NCBI GenBank assembly: GCA_965218775.1
Contig: CBDCLS010000006.1
Span: 1,426,001-1,490,000, forward strand
From: CAUZIZ01 sp965218775
GTDB lineage: Bacteria; Acidobacteriota; UBA6911; RPQK01; JAJDTT01
DNA: 64,000 nucleotides
Direction of reading: 5' to 3'
The notes under the pieces were generated by a model, which saw only the letters and a list, made by a program, of their open reading frames with translations, was not told the DNA's origin and did no database searches. Below are positions 35,994 through 45,341 of the stretch, piece by piece. Numbering within the stretch: position 1 is the first letter of the stretch; the number at the start of each line of letters is the position of its first letter. The translations under genes and the position numbers were made by a program.

Positions 35994-36923
35994 TCAGGGT
36001 GTCTTTCCACCGGCACCGAGAGTCCTCAAAAAGAACTGCGTCATTCTTTCCAGGGTCGGCTCGTACCAGGGGGGCCGGTTGAAGAAACCATGCGAGGCTC
36101 CCTCGGCCGTGAACAGCTTGCCTTGAACGCCGACCTTCTTCAACGCGTCCACCATCGCAATTGCCTGACTGTATGGTGTGGCCTCGTCAGCGGTTCCGTG
36201 CAGAATGAGAAATGCGGCCGAGTCCTTGCTGACGTGGGTGACAGGCGAAGCCTCTCGCCATAGCTCAGGCTTCTCGTCATACGAAGCCCCGAGAAACGCG
36301 AGCACAGCCGCTGCCCCTGGATCTGTCTTCGCCACTTCAACCAGATCTTCCGCCGGGTTGAAGGCCGCGACCGCACTCACTTTGGCGGAAAACTCCGCGT
36401 ACTCCGAGGTCGGAGAGTGGTTGGGGACTTCTGCTGTGACACCCAGCAGCGACGCTAGGTGACCTCCCGAGGAACCACCTGCAGCACCGATTCTTTCAGG
36501 ATCGACTCGGTATTGTGCGGCGTGCGCTCTCAACCAGCGCACCGCGGTCTTCGCATCGTCTACTGCGGCTGGATATTTCGCATCCGCCGAGCCTCGATGC
36601 TCGATACAAATACTCACGAAGCCGAGACCCGCCATATGAGCCGCCTGACGCCAGAAGTGTGACTTATCACCACCGCGCCAAGCGCTTCCAAGGATGAAAA
36701 CGATGGCCGGTCGCAAGCCCTCCTCTTCCTCCGGCGCAAAGAGGTCTACACGCAACGCGTGTCCTGCGGGTTTGGAGAAAACGATGTCCTGTTCAAGCCG
36801 CACGCCCACCGGAAGTTTGAACGGCGGATCAAATTGACGCTGGGGCGCCGCTCCGATTGCCGTCACCAGCCAAGCAGTGACGAGAGCAAACGCGAGAACT
36901 GACGTCGGCATTTTCCTCTTCAT
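35994..36923 (-). CDS. Secreted alpha/beta hydrolase (BD-FAE/esterase-like)
   Basis: 309 residues from ATG 36923 (GGAG upstream). Signal peptide (VLAFALVTAWLVTAIGAAP). Alpha/beta-hydrolase fold: oxyanion region FILGSAWRGGDK, nucleophile in GGSSGGH (GxSxG), acid in HGTADEATP, catalytic histidine in GASHGFF. Resembles the BD-FAE/dienelactone-hydrolase-like carbohydrate esterases often found with glycosidases. Substrate unknown. Sits among sialidase-like and glycosidase genes, consistent with removing acyl groups from glycans. Confidence 0.85.
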   Translation of the reverse strand: MKRKMPTSVLAFALVTAWLVTAIGAAPQRQFDPPFKLPVGVRLEQDIVFSKPAGHALRVDLFAPEEEEGLRPAIVFILGSAWRGGDKSHFWRQAAHMAGLGFVSICIEHRGSADAKYPAAVDDAKTAVRWLRAHAAQYRVDPERIGAAGGSSGGHLASLLGVTAEVPNHSPTSEYAEFSAKVSAVAAFNPAEDLVEVAKTDPGAAAVLAFLGASYDEKPELWREASPVTHVSKDSAAFLILHGTADEATPYSQAIAMVDALKKVGVQGKLFTAEGASHGFFNRPPWYEPTLERMTQFFLRTLGAGGKTP

Positions 36924-37185
36924 GCTGTCCTCTCCAAGCCGCAAGGCCCATCCCACCCACCGCAGCAGTCCTCGGGTCGTGAAATTTTCACTAAATGTTA
37001 AGCGTGTGGAGGGTTAGAAGGCAATGTCACCTGATGACCGTATATGCTATTCTGTCGGCAGCGAGCTGCACTGGCCTCTCCAAGTTTGAAGTAGACGTTA
37101 TTTTCAGTGAGAACTTTCAGAATCCTGGGATTAACATATAAAGTATCCTCGTGAGATTGCCGTTCCAGCATCCAAGGATCTAGTA

Positions 37186-37491
37186 TTGCCGGATAGGCTC
37201 CCCTTTAGTCTGAAGGCCGTGTTGATAGCCCAAACCATCTCCCACTACCGCATCCTGGCAAAGCTTGGTGAAGGCGGCATGGGTGCCAATAGCCGGGCGA
37301 GAAGCCGACCAGCATCGTTCCGTCCCTGCAGTGCATTCGAAGGTGGCTTGTTGAGCAAGGTGGTGTCCATCGCCAGGACTTTTTCCCATACGATCAAGAA
37401 GACGCTGCTGACGAACGAGGAACTAGAGATGGTGGAGCGCGAGTTTGAGCGTCCGGCTGGCTATCGACCCTGTCGGCGAGGACTGCCGAAG
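37186..37491 (+). pseudogene. Ser/Thr kinase (PknB-type) 5' relic
   Basis: The frame leading into the sialidase-like gene contains ISHYRILAKLGEGGMG (about 37237-37284), the beginning of a bacterial Hanks-type kinase with its glycine-rich loop. It then passes into unrelated sequence at GANSRARS. Only the first few codons of a kinase gene remain, now lying directly upstream of the next gene. The remainder of 36924-37185 shows nothing recognisable. Confidence 0.55.
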
Positions 37492-38694
37492 ATGAAACAC
37501 CCCATCGCTTTTCGCCGATCAAGGAGAATGGTGTGGGGGATCTTGACCCTTCTGACGGCTCTTTCACAACCTACGATCTGGGCGCAGGAGGCTCAACAGG
37601 TGGCCGCAAACCAGATGAGCGCTCAAGAGATCAAATGGAAGGCGACGAAACCGCAGCTTGTTTATGTGAGCGAGAGTCCAGATAGATACTCCGCGCTTCC
37701 GTGCATCATCCGGCTGCAGGACGGTACTCTGCTTGCTTCCATGGAGCACAAGGCAGGCGAGACAGCGACGACCGTCCTCTTCATCGAGTCGGCCGATGGC
37801 GGGTCGACCTGGTCCGACCGATTCGCGGCGAAGGTCCCCATTGCCAACGCCACTGGTGTGATGGGACTGATGAACGACGGCAGGGTCTTCATGGCGTGCA
37901 CGCAGTGGCATGGCAAGGACGACAATGTGAAGGAATACATTGGAAAGCTGCCCGACGGCAGACCGACGGAGGCCTACGAAAATTATCGCATCCGTACCTC
38001 GATGTGGATGGTGTACAGCTCGGACAAAGGAAGAACCTGGACCGATCCCCAAAAGGTGGACTACCGGCCGCTGCTTGGTGCGTGGGTCTGGTCGGGGGGG
38101 CGCCCGCTCCAGTTGCCGGATGGCACCATCATCATCCCGGTCGCAGGATACCTGTCGATGGAGGACATGAGCGGCATCTTGCTATCGAACGGCGTGGTTC
38201 GAAGCGCCAATGCGGGCAAGGCCTGGACCCTCAGTGTCGTCGGCCGCACTGACAAGAACGAGGGCCTGATCTTCAGTGAGCCGGCCATGGCGCCCCTTCA
38301 AGATAGCCGCCTGGTGATCCTGATGCGCACAGAAAGCAGAGTCAAGGACAAGTCCTTGCGTCGCAAACACCATGGGCTTTATCGTGCAGTGAGCCACGAC
38401 GGGGGCAAGACTTGGTCGTCTCCGACCAGGGTCCTGGCCGGCACTCACTGTTCCATCGTGCAACTCGGCGACGGGAAGTTGTTATGCGGGATGCACCCGC
38501 CGATCAGGGCCGCAGTGAGCCACGACGCGGGGAAAACCTGGTCCGGGCTCGAACCCTGGTTTGCCGGCCGAGAAAGCGCGAAAGGCTGGTACTCCAACCT
38601 AGAGTATGTCGATGAAAACACGGCGGTGGCCATGATCAAGGATTCCCCCAAGCATGAGCAGATTTGGGTCTGTCGGGTCGAACGCGTTCAGTAG
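37492..38694 (+). CDS. Secreted sialidase-like (BNR-repeat) protein
   Basis: 400 residues from ATG 37492. Signal peptide (MVWGILTLLTALSQPTIWAQ). Sialidase-superfamily propeller with Asp boxes SADGGSTW, SSDKGRTW, SANAGKAW, SHDGGKTW and SHDAGKTW, and strand starters such as ALPCIIRLQDGTLLASMEH. A clear FRIP motif is absent, so activity on sialic acid is uncertain. An upstream in-frame extension derives from a kinase gene fragment and is probably not translated. It ends at VCRVERVQ. Confidence 0.8.
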   Translation: MKHPIAFRRSRRMVWGILTLLTALSQPTIWAQEAQQVAANQMSAQEIKWKATKPQLVYVSESPDRYSALPCIIRLQDGTLLASMEHKAGETATTVLFIESADGGSTWSDRFAAKVPIANATGVMGLMNDGRVFMACTQWHGKDDNVKEYIGKLPDGRPTEAYENYRIRTSMWMVYSSDKGRTWTDPQKVDYRPLLGAWVWSGGRPLQLPDGTIIIPVAGYLSMEDMSGILLSNGVVRSANAGKAWTLSVVGRTDKNEGLIFSEPAMAPLQDSRLVILMRTESRVKDKSLRRKHHGLYRAVSHDGGKTWSSPTRVLAGTHCSIVQLGDGKLLCGMHPPIRAAVSHDAGKTWSGLEPWFAGRESAKGWYSNLEYVDENTAVAMIKDSPKHEQIWVCRVERVQ

Positions 38695-39406
38695 TCGGTC
38701 CAGCATGTCGCCTAAATCAATAGGACATCGGGTCGGCCCCAAGTTACGATATTCTCGCGAAAGATGTACTCCGAAGTCGCGAGAAAAGGCAAGGAAGCCG
38801 CCAAGGTCCAGAGTAAGCCATTCTGGAAACTAGGGTAAACGAGGAAATGTGCCTGTGCGCGTTGACAAGATCGCAGAAAGATCGAATGGGAGGCCAGTGG
38901 CGGGGTTTCAGGAGGTTGAGCAAGGCGGCGAGCGGTAGCGAGAAGAAGCGCGTTTAGGACCCCGGATCGGTCCATCTGACGCCGATAAGGCTCGCGGGCC
39001 AGCTGACGAGTCGATTCGCCTCTCTCCCACCCAAGTGGAACGGTTCCCTTTTCGCTGTGGAGGGGGACAAGAGAAAGTGGGGTTCCCAGAACCCGGCGAA
39101 GGCTGTCAGGATCCCTCATCGACAGCATAATCGGAGTCGTTTTCAGAGAAGATCCATGTCAAAGAAGCTGACGCGACGGGAGTTCGAGAAGCGGGCGGGC
39201 AGTCGAGATGTTGAGGATCTGCTGGCTGAACGCGGTGTCGTCGTTTCCTGCGCAGCTGAAGACCGTCCAGGAAGTGGATCCCTGCCCCTCGGGACGCCCG
39301 GCCTCCCGTCTGTTGACAACGACCGTCGTCTGGCCCAGGGTTGGAAGCGAGTGCCGTACTGGCTCAGGCGGTTTCCACCCCTGCGGCTTGGTCGAGCTGG
39401 GCAGGA
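38695..39406. other. Intergenic stretch with gene fragments
   Basis: 712 bp without an intact gene. It holds an exact 66-bp copy (39024-39089) of coding sequence from the adjacent glycosidase gene (40430-40495), and the start of an exported protein at 39157 (MSKKLTRREFEKRA, a Tat-like motif) that soon loses frame. Looks like debris of a lost glycosidase-like gene. Confidence 0.45.
39024..39089 (+). repeat. 66-bp exact duplicate of GH95-like coding sequence
   Basis: Identical to 40430-40495 inside the glycosidase gene at 39407-42028, in direct orientation. Homology stops sharply on both sides. It contributes no complete reading frame here. Confidence 0.9.
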
Positions 39407-42028
39407 ATGATGAACAGTCAGAAGATGGATCGCCGAGGCTTCTTGAAAGCGACCAGTGCTGCGAGCGGCGCGCTCGCCTCGGGGATCGCCGGGATGACTC
39501 CGCTGGGTTGCCAGAGTCGAAGCGAGCCTTCAGACCTGCTGGAGGTGGACTATCGAGCTCTCGTGTCGCAAGCCGACCTCATCTATCGGAGTCCGGCCGA
39601 GACGCCCGTTGAAGGACATCCCATCGGAAATGGAAGAATGGGAACCCTAATCTGGACATCCCCCAGTTCCATCCACCTGCAGATCAACCGTTGTGATGTG
39701 TTTGCCGTCGACAACACTCATTGGGGTCGCCGGGCTGATTCTGTGGATTACTGCGGGGGCTGTGCCCGGGTCAGCATCGAAGTGGGGGGCCAGCCCTTTG
39801 CAGCTGGCGAGCAGTTTTTGCAAAGAACCTCTCTCTACGAAGCGGAGTGCTCCATCGACGGAGACGGCGTCAGCGTGCGCTGCTTCATTTCCTCTCAGAC
39901 CGATCTCCTGGTCCTCGAGGTATCAGACGAGCGAGAAGAGCCACGGCCCGTCGTGGTTCGTGTCTCGATGTGGAGGGAACCGGAGCTTCGCACCGGGGAC
40001 CACCTGGCGCGCTACCGTTTTGAGTCGATCGAGGACAAGATACTGGTCCTTCAAGAATTCAGGGAGAAGGCCCATTATTCCTCTTCCGTCGTGGCCGCCA
40101 CCGCCATTGGCGGGCAGATCACGGTCGAGAAAGAGGGAGCGACGGGTAGGACCATTGCCGCCTCTCCGCTCGGGGGAACCACCACCGTGCTGGTGGCCAG
40201 TGCGGCCTCCTGGAAGCCTGAGGAGCAGCTGGCTCCAAAGGCTCTTCGTCTTCTGGATGAAGGATCGAGGGCTGGCTACCGGCAGTTGAGGAAGGAACAC
40301 GCAGAGTGGTGGGTTTCATTCTGGTCACGGACCTTCGTTCACCTGAGGAGCACAGATGGCGTGGCCCAGTTCATGGAGAGGGTCCGCTGTCTGCACCTCT
40401 ACTACATGGCCAGCACTTCTCGTGGGAAGCTCCCACCCAAGTGGAACGGTTCCCTTTTCGCTGTGGAGGGGGACAAGAGAAAGTGGGGTTCCCAGTTCTG
40501 GGTGTGGACGACCGAGAGTGCCTACTTCCCGCTCTACGCGTCGGACGCTGTCGAGCTGACCGAACCGTTCTTTCGCATGTATCTGGAACAACTCCCAGCC
40601 GCCTGGAAGGCCGGGGCTCAGAGATGGGGAGTAGAAGGAGCCTTCTATCCGGAGACGACCCCGTTCAACGGCCCCCTCATCTTGCCCACCGATGTCGGCG
40701 ACGAGTTCCGGGAGATCTACTTGGGACGCCGGCCAAAGGAGCGAATGTCGACACGGACCCGTGACTGGTGCCGATTCGACGCCAGCCTTCAGACGGTGAC
40801 CGAAAAGGGCCGTCGCAGATTCTCGTGGATCACCCACATGGTGTCTTCTGGAAGTGAGCTGGCGGTCCAGGCCTGGTGGCGCTTCCGATACACCGGAGAT
40901 ACGGCATGGCTGCGGACGCACACCTATCCCCTGCTCAAAGGGGCAGCAGAGCTCTATCGCAATCTGGCCCAGAAGGGCGCTGACGGCCGATATCACATTC
41001 TTGGGACCCATCAGCACGAGGCTTTCTGGCTCGTGAATGATGGACAGCTGGACCTGGCGGCCATCCGGGGAACTGTTCCCCTCGCCATCCGAGCAGCCAA
41101 GATGTTGAACCTCGATTCGGACTTGAGAGCCAGGTGGCAAGAGTTCCTGGACAACCTGGCCCCCTACACGATGGGGAGCGATCCGGAATCGAAGGCTCTC
41201 GAGGACAGTGTTCTGGCAGAAGATGTCTGGTCCGTGGGACATCTGGGTGAAGTGCAGGGGCGACATCACGTCATCGGCAGCGCCCTGGAGTGGCCGGTTT
41301 TTCCGTTTGAGGACTGGACCCTGGAAACCCAGGATCCGGAGACTGACAGGATCGTTCAGAAGATCGCTGACCTGAATCCTACCCGGATCGAGCTCATGGA
41401 GGGCAACAGCTTCAGCACGGCTGTCCGCACCCCGATCTCGGGTGCCCGGATGGGCCGAGCCGAGGAGTTGCCGCTCATGATGGCCAGCTATTACCAGAAA
41501 GGCTTTGCTCCGCTGGCCAATGGGCTCAGCAACTTCGAGGGTGAAACAGCCCATTCCATCGAGCACCTGGGGATCCTGAGCACGGCCTTGCAGGAGAGCC
41601 TGCTACAGAGTGTTTCTGCTCGTCCGGGGGAGCCCGAGGTGATCCGTGTATTCGCGGCCTGGCCGCAGCAGTGGCAGGCGTCTTTCCGCTTGCTGGCCCG
41701 TGGTGGATTCCTGGTGACGGCCACGCTGCGAAAAGGAAGAGTGTCGTTCCTGGAGATTGAATCCCGTCTGGGAGAAAGATGCAGGCTGCGTAATCCATGG
41801 AAAGAGCCGGCTCAGCTCTCTGAGAACGGTGCAGACAGGGGTGAGCTCAAGGGCGCCATCCTCGAGTTTGCGACGACGAAAGGCGGCCGCTACCGACTGC
41901 TTCCCTTGAGCCGGCCCTCTCCCGAGCCGGTGAGGATCGCGCCGAAGTCAACCAGGGTGCCTGCTTCGTTCAGTGTGAATCTCCCCAACGGCATGCGCGT
42001 GGCAGCCAGCTTGGGTCGAGGCCGTTGA
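39407..42028 (+). CDS. Tat-exported glycoside hydrolase-like protein (GH95/DUF5703-like)
   Basis: 873 residues from ATG 39407. Twin-arginine signal DRRGFLKATSAASGALASG, followed by a possible lipobox (TPLGC). N-terminal beta-sandwich begins PVEGHPIGNGRMGTLIWTSP, the start typical of GH95-type alpha-L-fucosidases/galactosidases and DUF5703 proteins (GNGRxG). A central six-hairpin (alpha/alpha)6 domain contains GDTAWLRTHTYPLLKGAAELY and the C-terminal sandwich completes it. Acts on exported or extracellular polysaccharide; fucose or galactose as substrate is only a guess. The lead-in region (39341-39406) also stays open. Confidence 0.8.
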   Translation: MMNSQKMDRRGFLKATSAASGALASGIAGMTPLGCQSRSEPSDLLEVDYRALVSQADLIYRSPAETPVEGHPIGNGRMGTLIWTSPSSIHLQINRCDVFAVDNTHWGRRADSVDYCGGCARVSIEVGGQPFAAGEQFLQRTSLYEAECSIDGDGVSVRCFISSQTDLLVLEVSDEREEPRPVVVRVSMWREPELRTGDHLARYRFESIEDKILVLQEFREKAHYSSSVVAATAIGGQITVEKEGATGRTIAASPLGGTTTVLVASAASWKPEEQLAPKALRLLDEGSRAGYRQLRKEHAEWWVSFWSRTFVHLRSTDGVAQFMERVRCLHLYYMASTSRGKLPPKWNGSLFAVEGDKRKWGSQFWVWTTESAYFPLYASDAVELTEPFFRMYLEQLPAAWKAGAQRWGVEGAFYPETTPFNGPLILPTDVGDEFREIYLGRRPKERMSTRTRDWCRFDASLQTVTEKGRRRFSWITHMVSSGSELAVQAWWRFRYTGDTAWLRTHTYPLLKGAAELYRNLAQKGADGRYHILGTHQHEAFWLVNDGQLDLAAIRGTVPLAIRAAKMLNLDSDLRARWQEFLDNLAPYTMGSDPESKALEDSVLAEDVWSVGHLGEVQGRHHVIGSALEWPVFPFEDWTLETQDPETDRIVQKIADLNPTRIELMEGNSFSTAVRTPISGARMGRAEELPLMMASYYQKGFAPLANGLSNFEGETAHSIEHLGILSTALQESLLQSVSARPGEPEVIRVFAAWPQQWQASFRLLARGGFLVTATLRKGRVSFLEIESRLGERCRLRNPWKEPAQLSENGADRGELKGAILEFATTKGGRYRLLPLSRPSPEPVRIAPKSTRVPASFSVNLPNGMRVAASLGRGR

Positions 42029-42341
42029 TGGTGGACACGGATACCTCGATTCAATTTGCTTCACTGAAGTGATTGACAGCCCAGGATTTAGAGCTGTCGA
42101 ATGGCGGTCTGGATAAACACCCAATAGGGTACGAAAAGAGCGTTCTTTGATCCGTTTATCCCGGTATGGCGGCGAGATAGGCTGGTCTAAGGTCAAACCC
42201 CTTTTGAGTGACGTCACAGAGTCCTGTTTCCTCGCCAGGAGGCGACGTTCTATTTCGGCCGCTTCGAAAGGAGCTGTCAGTTTCCAGGTAGGGCGTCATA
42301 CGTCCAAGTGACCCGCCACACCCGGCCAGGTCTTATTGTTA
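42029..42341. other. Intergenic region, no gene seen
   Basis: 313 bp between the GH95-like gene and the MITE-like element at 42342. No convincing ORF, RNA or repeat was found. Confidence 0.35.
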
Positions 42342-42612
42342 TACAGAGCGTCTTAAGTCTACGGTAACGTTTGTGGCGAGCGCGACGGGTCGAGGGCGCG
42401 AAGCGACGACGAGGCGATGCTTGGTATCGTAGAGGAGGAGCGACAAAGCCATCGGCCCGTCCCGTCGCCACCCGCAGGGCAGAGGGGGGTTGTGGACGAT
42501 CTCTGCGTGGGTCGTCGTCGAAGATGGCCAAGCATCGACTTTCTCCTCCCGCCTTGATCTCGCCTCACAAGCCCCCTCTGCAAAGGTCACCGTAGACTTA
42601 AGACGCTCTGTA
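42342..42612. mobile_element. MITE-like TIR element, copy 2
   Basis: 271 bp with imperfect inverted arms (TACAGAGCGTCTTAAG and CTTAAGACGCTCTGTA), bounded by TA at 42340-42341 and 42613-42614. The inner part (GTGGCGAGCGCGACGGGTCG ... TGATCTCGCCTCACAAGC) matches the element at 61-330, while both arms differ from that copy. It lies 67 bp before the next gene. Confidence 0.7.
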
Positions 42613-42679
42613 TAATTTGGCTAAACAGACTCATTGCTTTTTTGGGTCCAGAGAAAGCAAACTACAATAAGGATATCCC

Positions 42680-43261
42680 GTGAGACCATTACTTATCGTT
42701 TTCGCATTGTCCATGTTCGCTTTTCAAAATCAGGATATTCCCAATAAAGAACAGCAAATCGCCGGTGCCCTCCAAGCAGTACCTGAAAATCTCCGTGAAG
42801 GCGCAACAGTTTATGGATATGATTCAAAAGGCAAGATCATAATTTTACAAAAAGGTAGCGGTTTGATGGTTTGCCTGGCAGATAATCCACATATGAGCGG
42901 CTTTACCTCTTCTGCCTTTCATAAAGATCTCTATCCCTTCATGGCCCGAGGTCTCGCCTTACGGCTTGAAGGCAAGTCTGCAAAGGAAATATTTGACATT
43001 CGAGAGGCGGAAGCGAAAGCCGGCAAACTACGGATGCCAGAGAAAGCGACCACATTGTATGTTTTGTTTGGTACAGACGGCACCTTTGATGAAAAGGAAA
43101 GAATCTTTAAAAATGTCCGTCTGCGATATGTGGTTTATATCCCTTGGGCAACCCAAGAAACGACAGGCCTGCCAATTAAGCCGACATCGCCGGGTGGGCC
43201 ATGGATAATGAATCCGGGAACCCACCGTGCCCATATTATGATTACGCCGCCAGTTAAATAA
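42680..43261 (+). CDS. Secreted hypothetical protein
   Basis: 193 residues, signal peptide (LLIVFALSMFAFQ). Conserved-looking blocks GATVYGYDSKGKIIILQKGS, CLADNP, YPFMARGLALRLEGKSAKEI, LRYVVYIPWATQETTGLP and GPWIMNPGTHRAHIMITP. I recall similar exported proteins of unknown function in Bacteroidota and Acidobacteriota, but no biochemical role. GTG start at 42680 with AAGGA upstream. The gene is visibly more AT-rich than its neighbours and follows a MITE-like element, which suggests horizontal arrival. Confidence 0.7.
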   Translation: MRPLLIVFALSMFAFQNQDIPNKEQQIAGALQAVPENLREGATVYGYDSKGKIIILQKGSGLMVCLADNPHMSGFTSSAFHKDLYPFMARGLALRLEGKSAKEIFDIREAEAKAGKLRMPEKATTLYVLFGTDGTFDEKERIFKNVRLRYVVYIPWATQETTGLPIKPTSPGGPWIMNPGTHRAHIMITPPVK

Positions 43262-43365
43262 TATTGCTCTATCCTTGCAATGCGGCCATTCCAACATTAG
43301 TGATGGTCCTGAATACTCCTTTTAAATTTGTTTGGTGCCCTCCGGATGTCTGCTGACTGAGCAAT

Positions 43366-43800
43366 ATGTTTTTGTCCGGCTTGCCAAGCCAAACAGTTGG
43401 CCGCTTTCCTCGAGCAGGCCCTGGAGGAGGTGCTGGAGGAAAGCGTGATTTTGGTCTTTTGGGTGCCAAGGATCAGGGGGAGTTTTCTAGCTGCTCGGAG
43501 TCCGGCGCAGTGGCCGCGGCAGTGGGGCGAATCCGGGATCAGTATGCTCCCATGATCGAGGCCTTCGACGTGCCCACCATGTGGGAGACCTGGGACCGCT
43601 TCGGCTTCCATGGAACCGGGGCGAGCCAGGTCCATTCGGGGAGCTCAGGCCCGGCCTGGACGCTGTGGTGCTGCATCCTGGGGGTGTACTCCGAGGGCCC
43701 CGGACCCAAAAGCGAGACGAAGGATACAGCTGCCCGCGATATGAGGATCCTCTTACAAGTTGGATTGTGGCTCGGAATCGCTTGGCCAACATTAACTTGA
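43366..43800 (+). pseudogene. Alpha-L-rhamnosidase-like C-terminal relic
   Basis: An open frame contains PTMWETWDRFGFHGTGASQV followed by HSGSSGPAWTLWCCILGVY, resembling the end of the (alpha/alpha)6 domain of GH78-type rhamnosidases (TLWETW ... SQAHGWSAGP). The catalytic region is missing and the upstream codons appear unrelated. Low-moderate certainty. The rest of 43262-43858 shows nothing else clear. Confidence 0.4.
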
Positions 43801-43858
43801 CAGCACCCTCCAGCCTCTTAGAACTTCGGGCAACAAAAGTGCTAAAGGGGGAAGTCTT

Positions 43859-45055
43859 ATGGTATCGAAGACAAATATGTCAGCCATTGGAAGAACGGCG
43901 ACCTGTTCCATCCCTGTTCAAAGATGGATGATTTTCTGCACGGGTCTGCTCGTATTGACTTTTTCATTCGCCTGCAAAACGGACAAAGGAGACCCGATCT
44001 TCACACAGCAACTGCTCTTTAAAGGTGGAGAGGGTGGCTACCACACCTATCGGATCCCTGCATCAATCACAACGCCGAAAGGTACGCTCCTCGCTTTTTG
44101 TGAAGGCCGGGCCCGCTCGATCAGCGATACCGGGGATATTGACATACTCCTGAAGCGAAGCTTCGATAACGGTCAAACTTGGACCGACTTTGAGGTGATT
44201 GCTGAAAAGGGGGGGGACGTGATGGGGAATCCGGCTCCGGTGATTGATCGGGACACAGGAACGATTTGGCTCCTTCTGACCAGTAATCCGGCGACGACTC
44301 CTGAAAAGTTAATTCTTGCAGGCGAGGGTGAAGGAACCAGAACCGTGTGGATCACCAAGAGCACCGATGACGGTGTGACCTGGTCGCCCAAGGTGGAGAT
44401 CACGGAATCGGTGAAAAAGCCTGATTGGACCTGGTACGCAACCGGTCCGGTGAACGGCATTCAACTCAAGAGTGGCCGTCTGGTGATCCCCTGTGATCAC
44501 GGAGTCAGCGGATCCGATTCTATCTACTCGCATGTGATCTATAGCGATGATCATGGGGAGACCTGGAAGCTGGGGGGCACGGTCGATAAGGACACGGATG
44601 AATCGACGGTTGTGGAACTGGCAGACGGCTCGCTGATGATCAACATGAGAAGCAACAAAGGGAAAAACCGACGCGAGGTAGCAATCAGCCGGGATGGCGG
44701 CCTGACCTGGTCGGAAAGCAAACTCGACGGGACATTGATCGAGCCAACGTGTCAAGCGAGCCTGTTGCGCTTTACGGAGATGGGTCCGTTGTCCAAGAAC
44801 CGTCTGCTGTTTTCGAATCCGGCTGAGACAACGAGAGTCAAAATGACGGTGCGTCTGAGCTATGATGAGGGCAAGACCTGGCCTGTTTCGAAGTTGATCC
44901 ACGAAGGTGCCTCGTCCTATTCCTCACTGGCAATGCTGCCTGATAACACGATCGGTTTGCTGTACGAGGGGGGCGAGGAGCATAGGCGGGAATGGATCAA
45001 GTTCGCGCGGTTCAATCTAGAATGGTTGACCGATGGCGCCGACTACCTCGAGTAA
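43859..45055 (+). CDS. GH33 sialidase, lipoprotein
   Basis: 398 residues. The lipoprotein signal (GLLVLTFSFACKTDKG, lipobox Cys) anchors the enzyme in the envelope. The best sialidase of the three in this window: the YRIPAS version of the FRIP motif (arginine-triad residue) near residue 65, five Asp boxes (SFDNGQTW, STDDGVTW, SDDHGETW, SRDGGLTW, SYDEGKTW), an acidic region DESTVVELADGS for the nucleophile partner, and the late tyrosine in ASSYSSLAML. Expected to release terminal sialic acid or related sugars from glycans. Its 3' end overlaps a pirin relic on the other strand. Confidence 0.88.
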   Translation: MVSKTNMSAIGRTATCSIPVQRWMIFCTGLLVLTFSFACKTDKGDPIFTQQLLFKGGEGGYHTYRIPASITTPKGTLLAFCEGRARSISDTGDIDILLKRSFDNGQTWTDFEVIAEKGGDVMGNPAPVIDRDTGTIWLLLTSNPATTPEKLILAGEGEGTRTVWITKSTDDGVTWSPKVEITESVKKPDWTWYATGPVNGIQLKSGRLVIPCDHGVSGSDSIYSHVIYSDDHGETWKLGGTVDKDTDESTVVELADGSLMINMRSNKGKNRREVAISRDGGLTWSESKLDGTLIEPTCQASLLRFTEMGPLSKNRLLFSNPAETTRVKMTVRLSYDEGKTWPVSKLIHEGASSYSSLAMLPDNTIGLLYEGGEEHRREWIKFARFNLEWLTDGADYLE

Positions 45056-45064
45056 GGAACACGA

Positions 45065-45336
45065 GAACCCGCATAATTCATAGGCTTTGGGTTGTTGGGC
45101 GAGGTGATCGTCTCGATGCCCCGATGCGGATGCCAAGGAAATCCGGCAAGATAGTCATCGGGATTCTCGTTCCGGAAATCATCCAACAGCAGAAAAGGAT
45201 CGAAGTCGCTGGTCTTCCCAAAACCGAAGGCGCGGCGTAGCCGCCCGCCTCCCCCCTCGATCGAAGGCTGGGCCTGAACGACTCTCTTGATGGTCTTATA
45301 GACACTTGCTCCTCCTTCCCCTAACTGAAAGAGCAC
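45065..45336 (-). pseudogene. Pirin, N-terminal fragment
   Basis: VYKTIKRVVQAQPSIEG, RLRRAFGFGKTSDFDPFLLL and DDFRNENPDDYLAGFPWHPH, then RGIETIT, form the start of the cupin protein pirin, including HPHRGIET metal-binding histidines. The frame leaves the family after RGIETIT near 45105; the remaining 200 residues or so are missing. Truncated by recombination at the sialidase boundary. Confidence 0.8.
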
Positions 45337-45341
45337 CGGGG

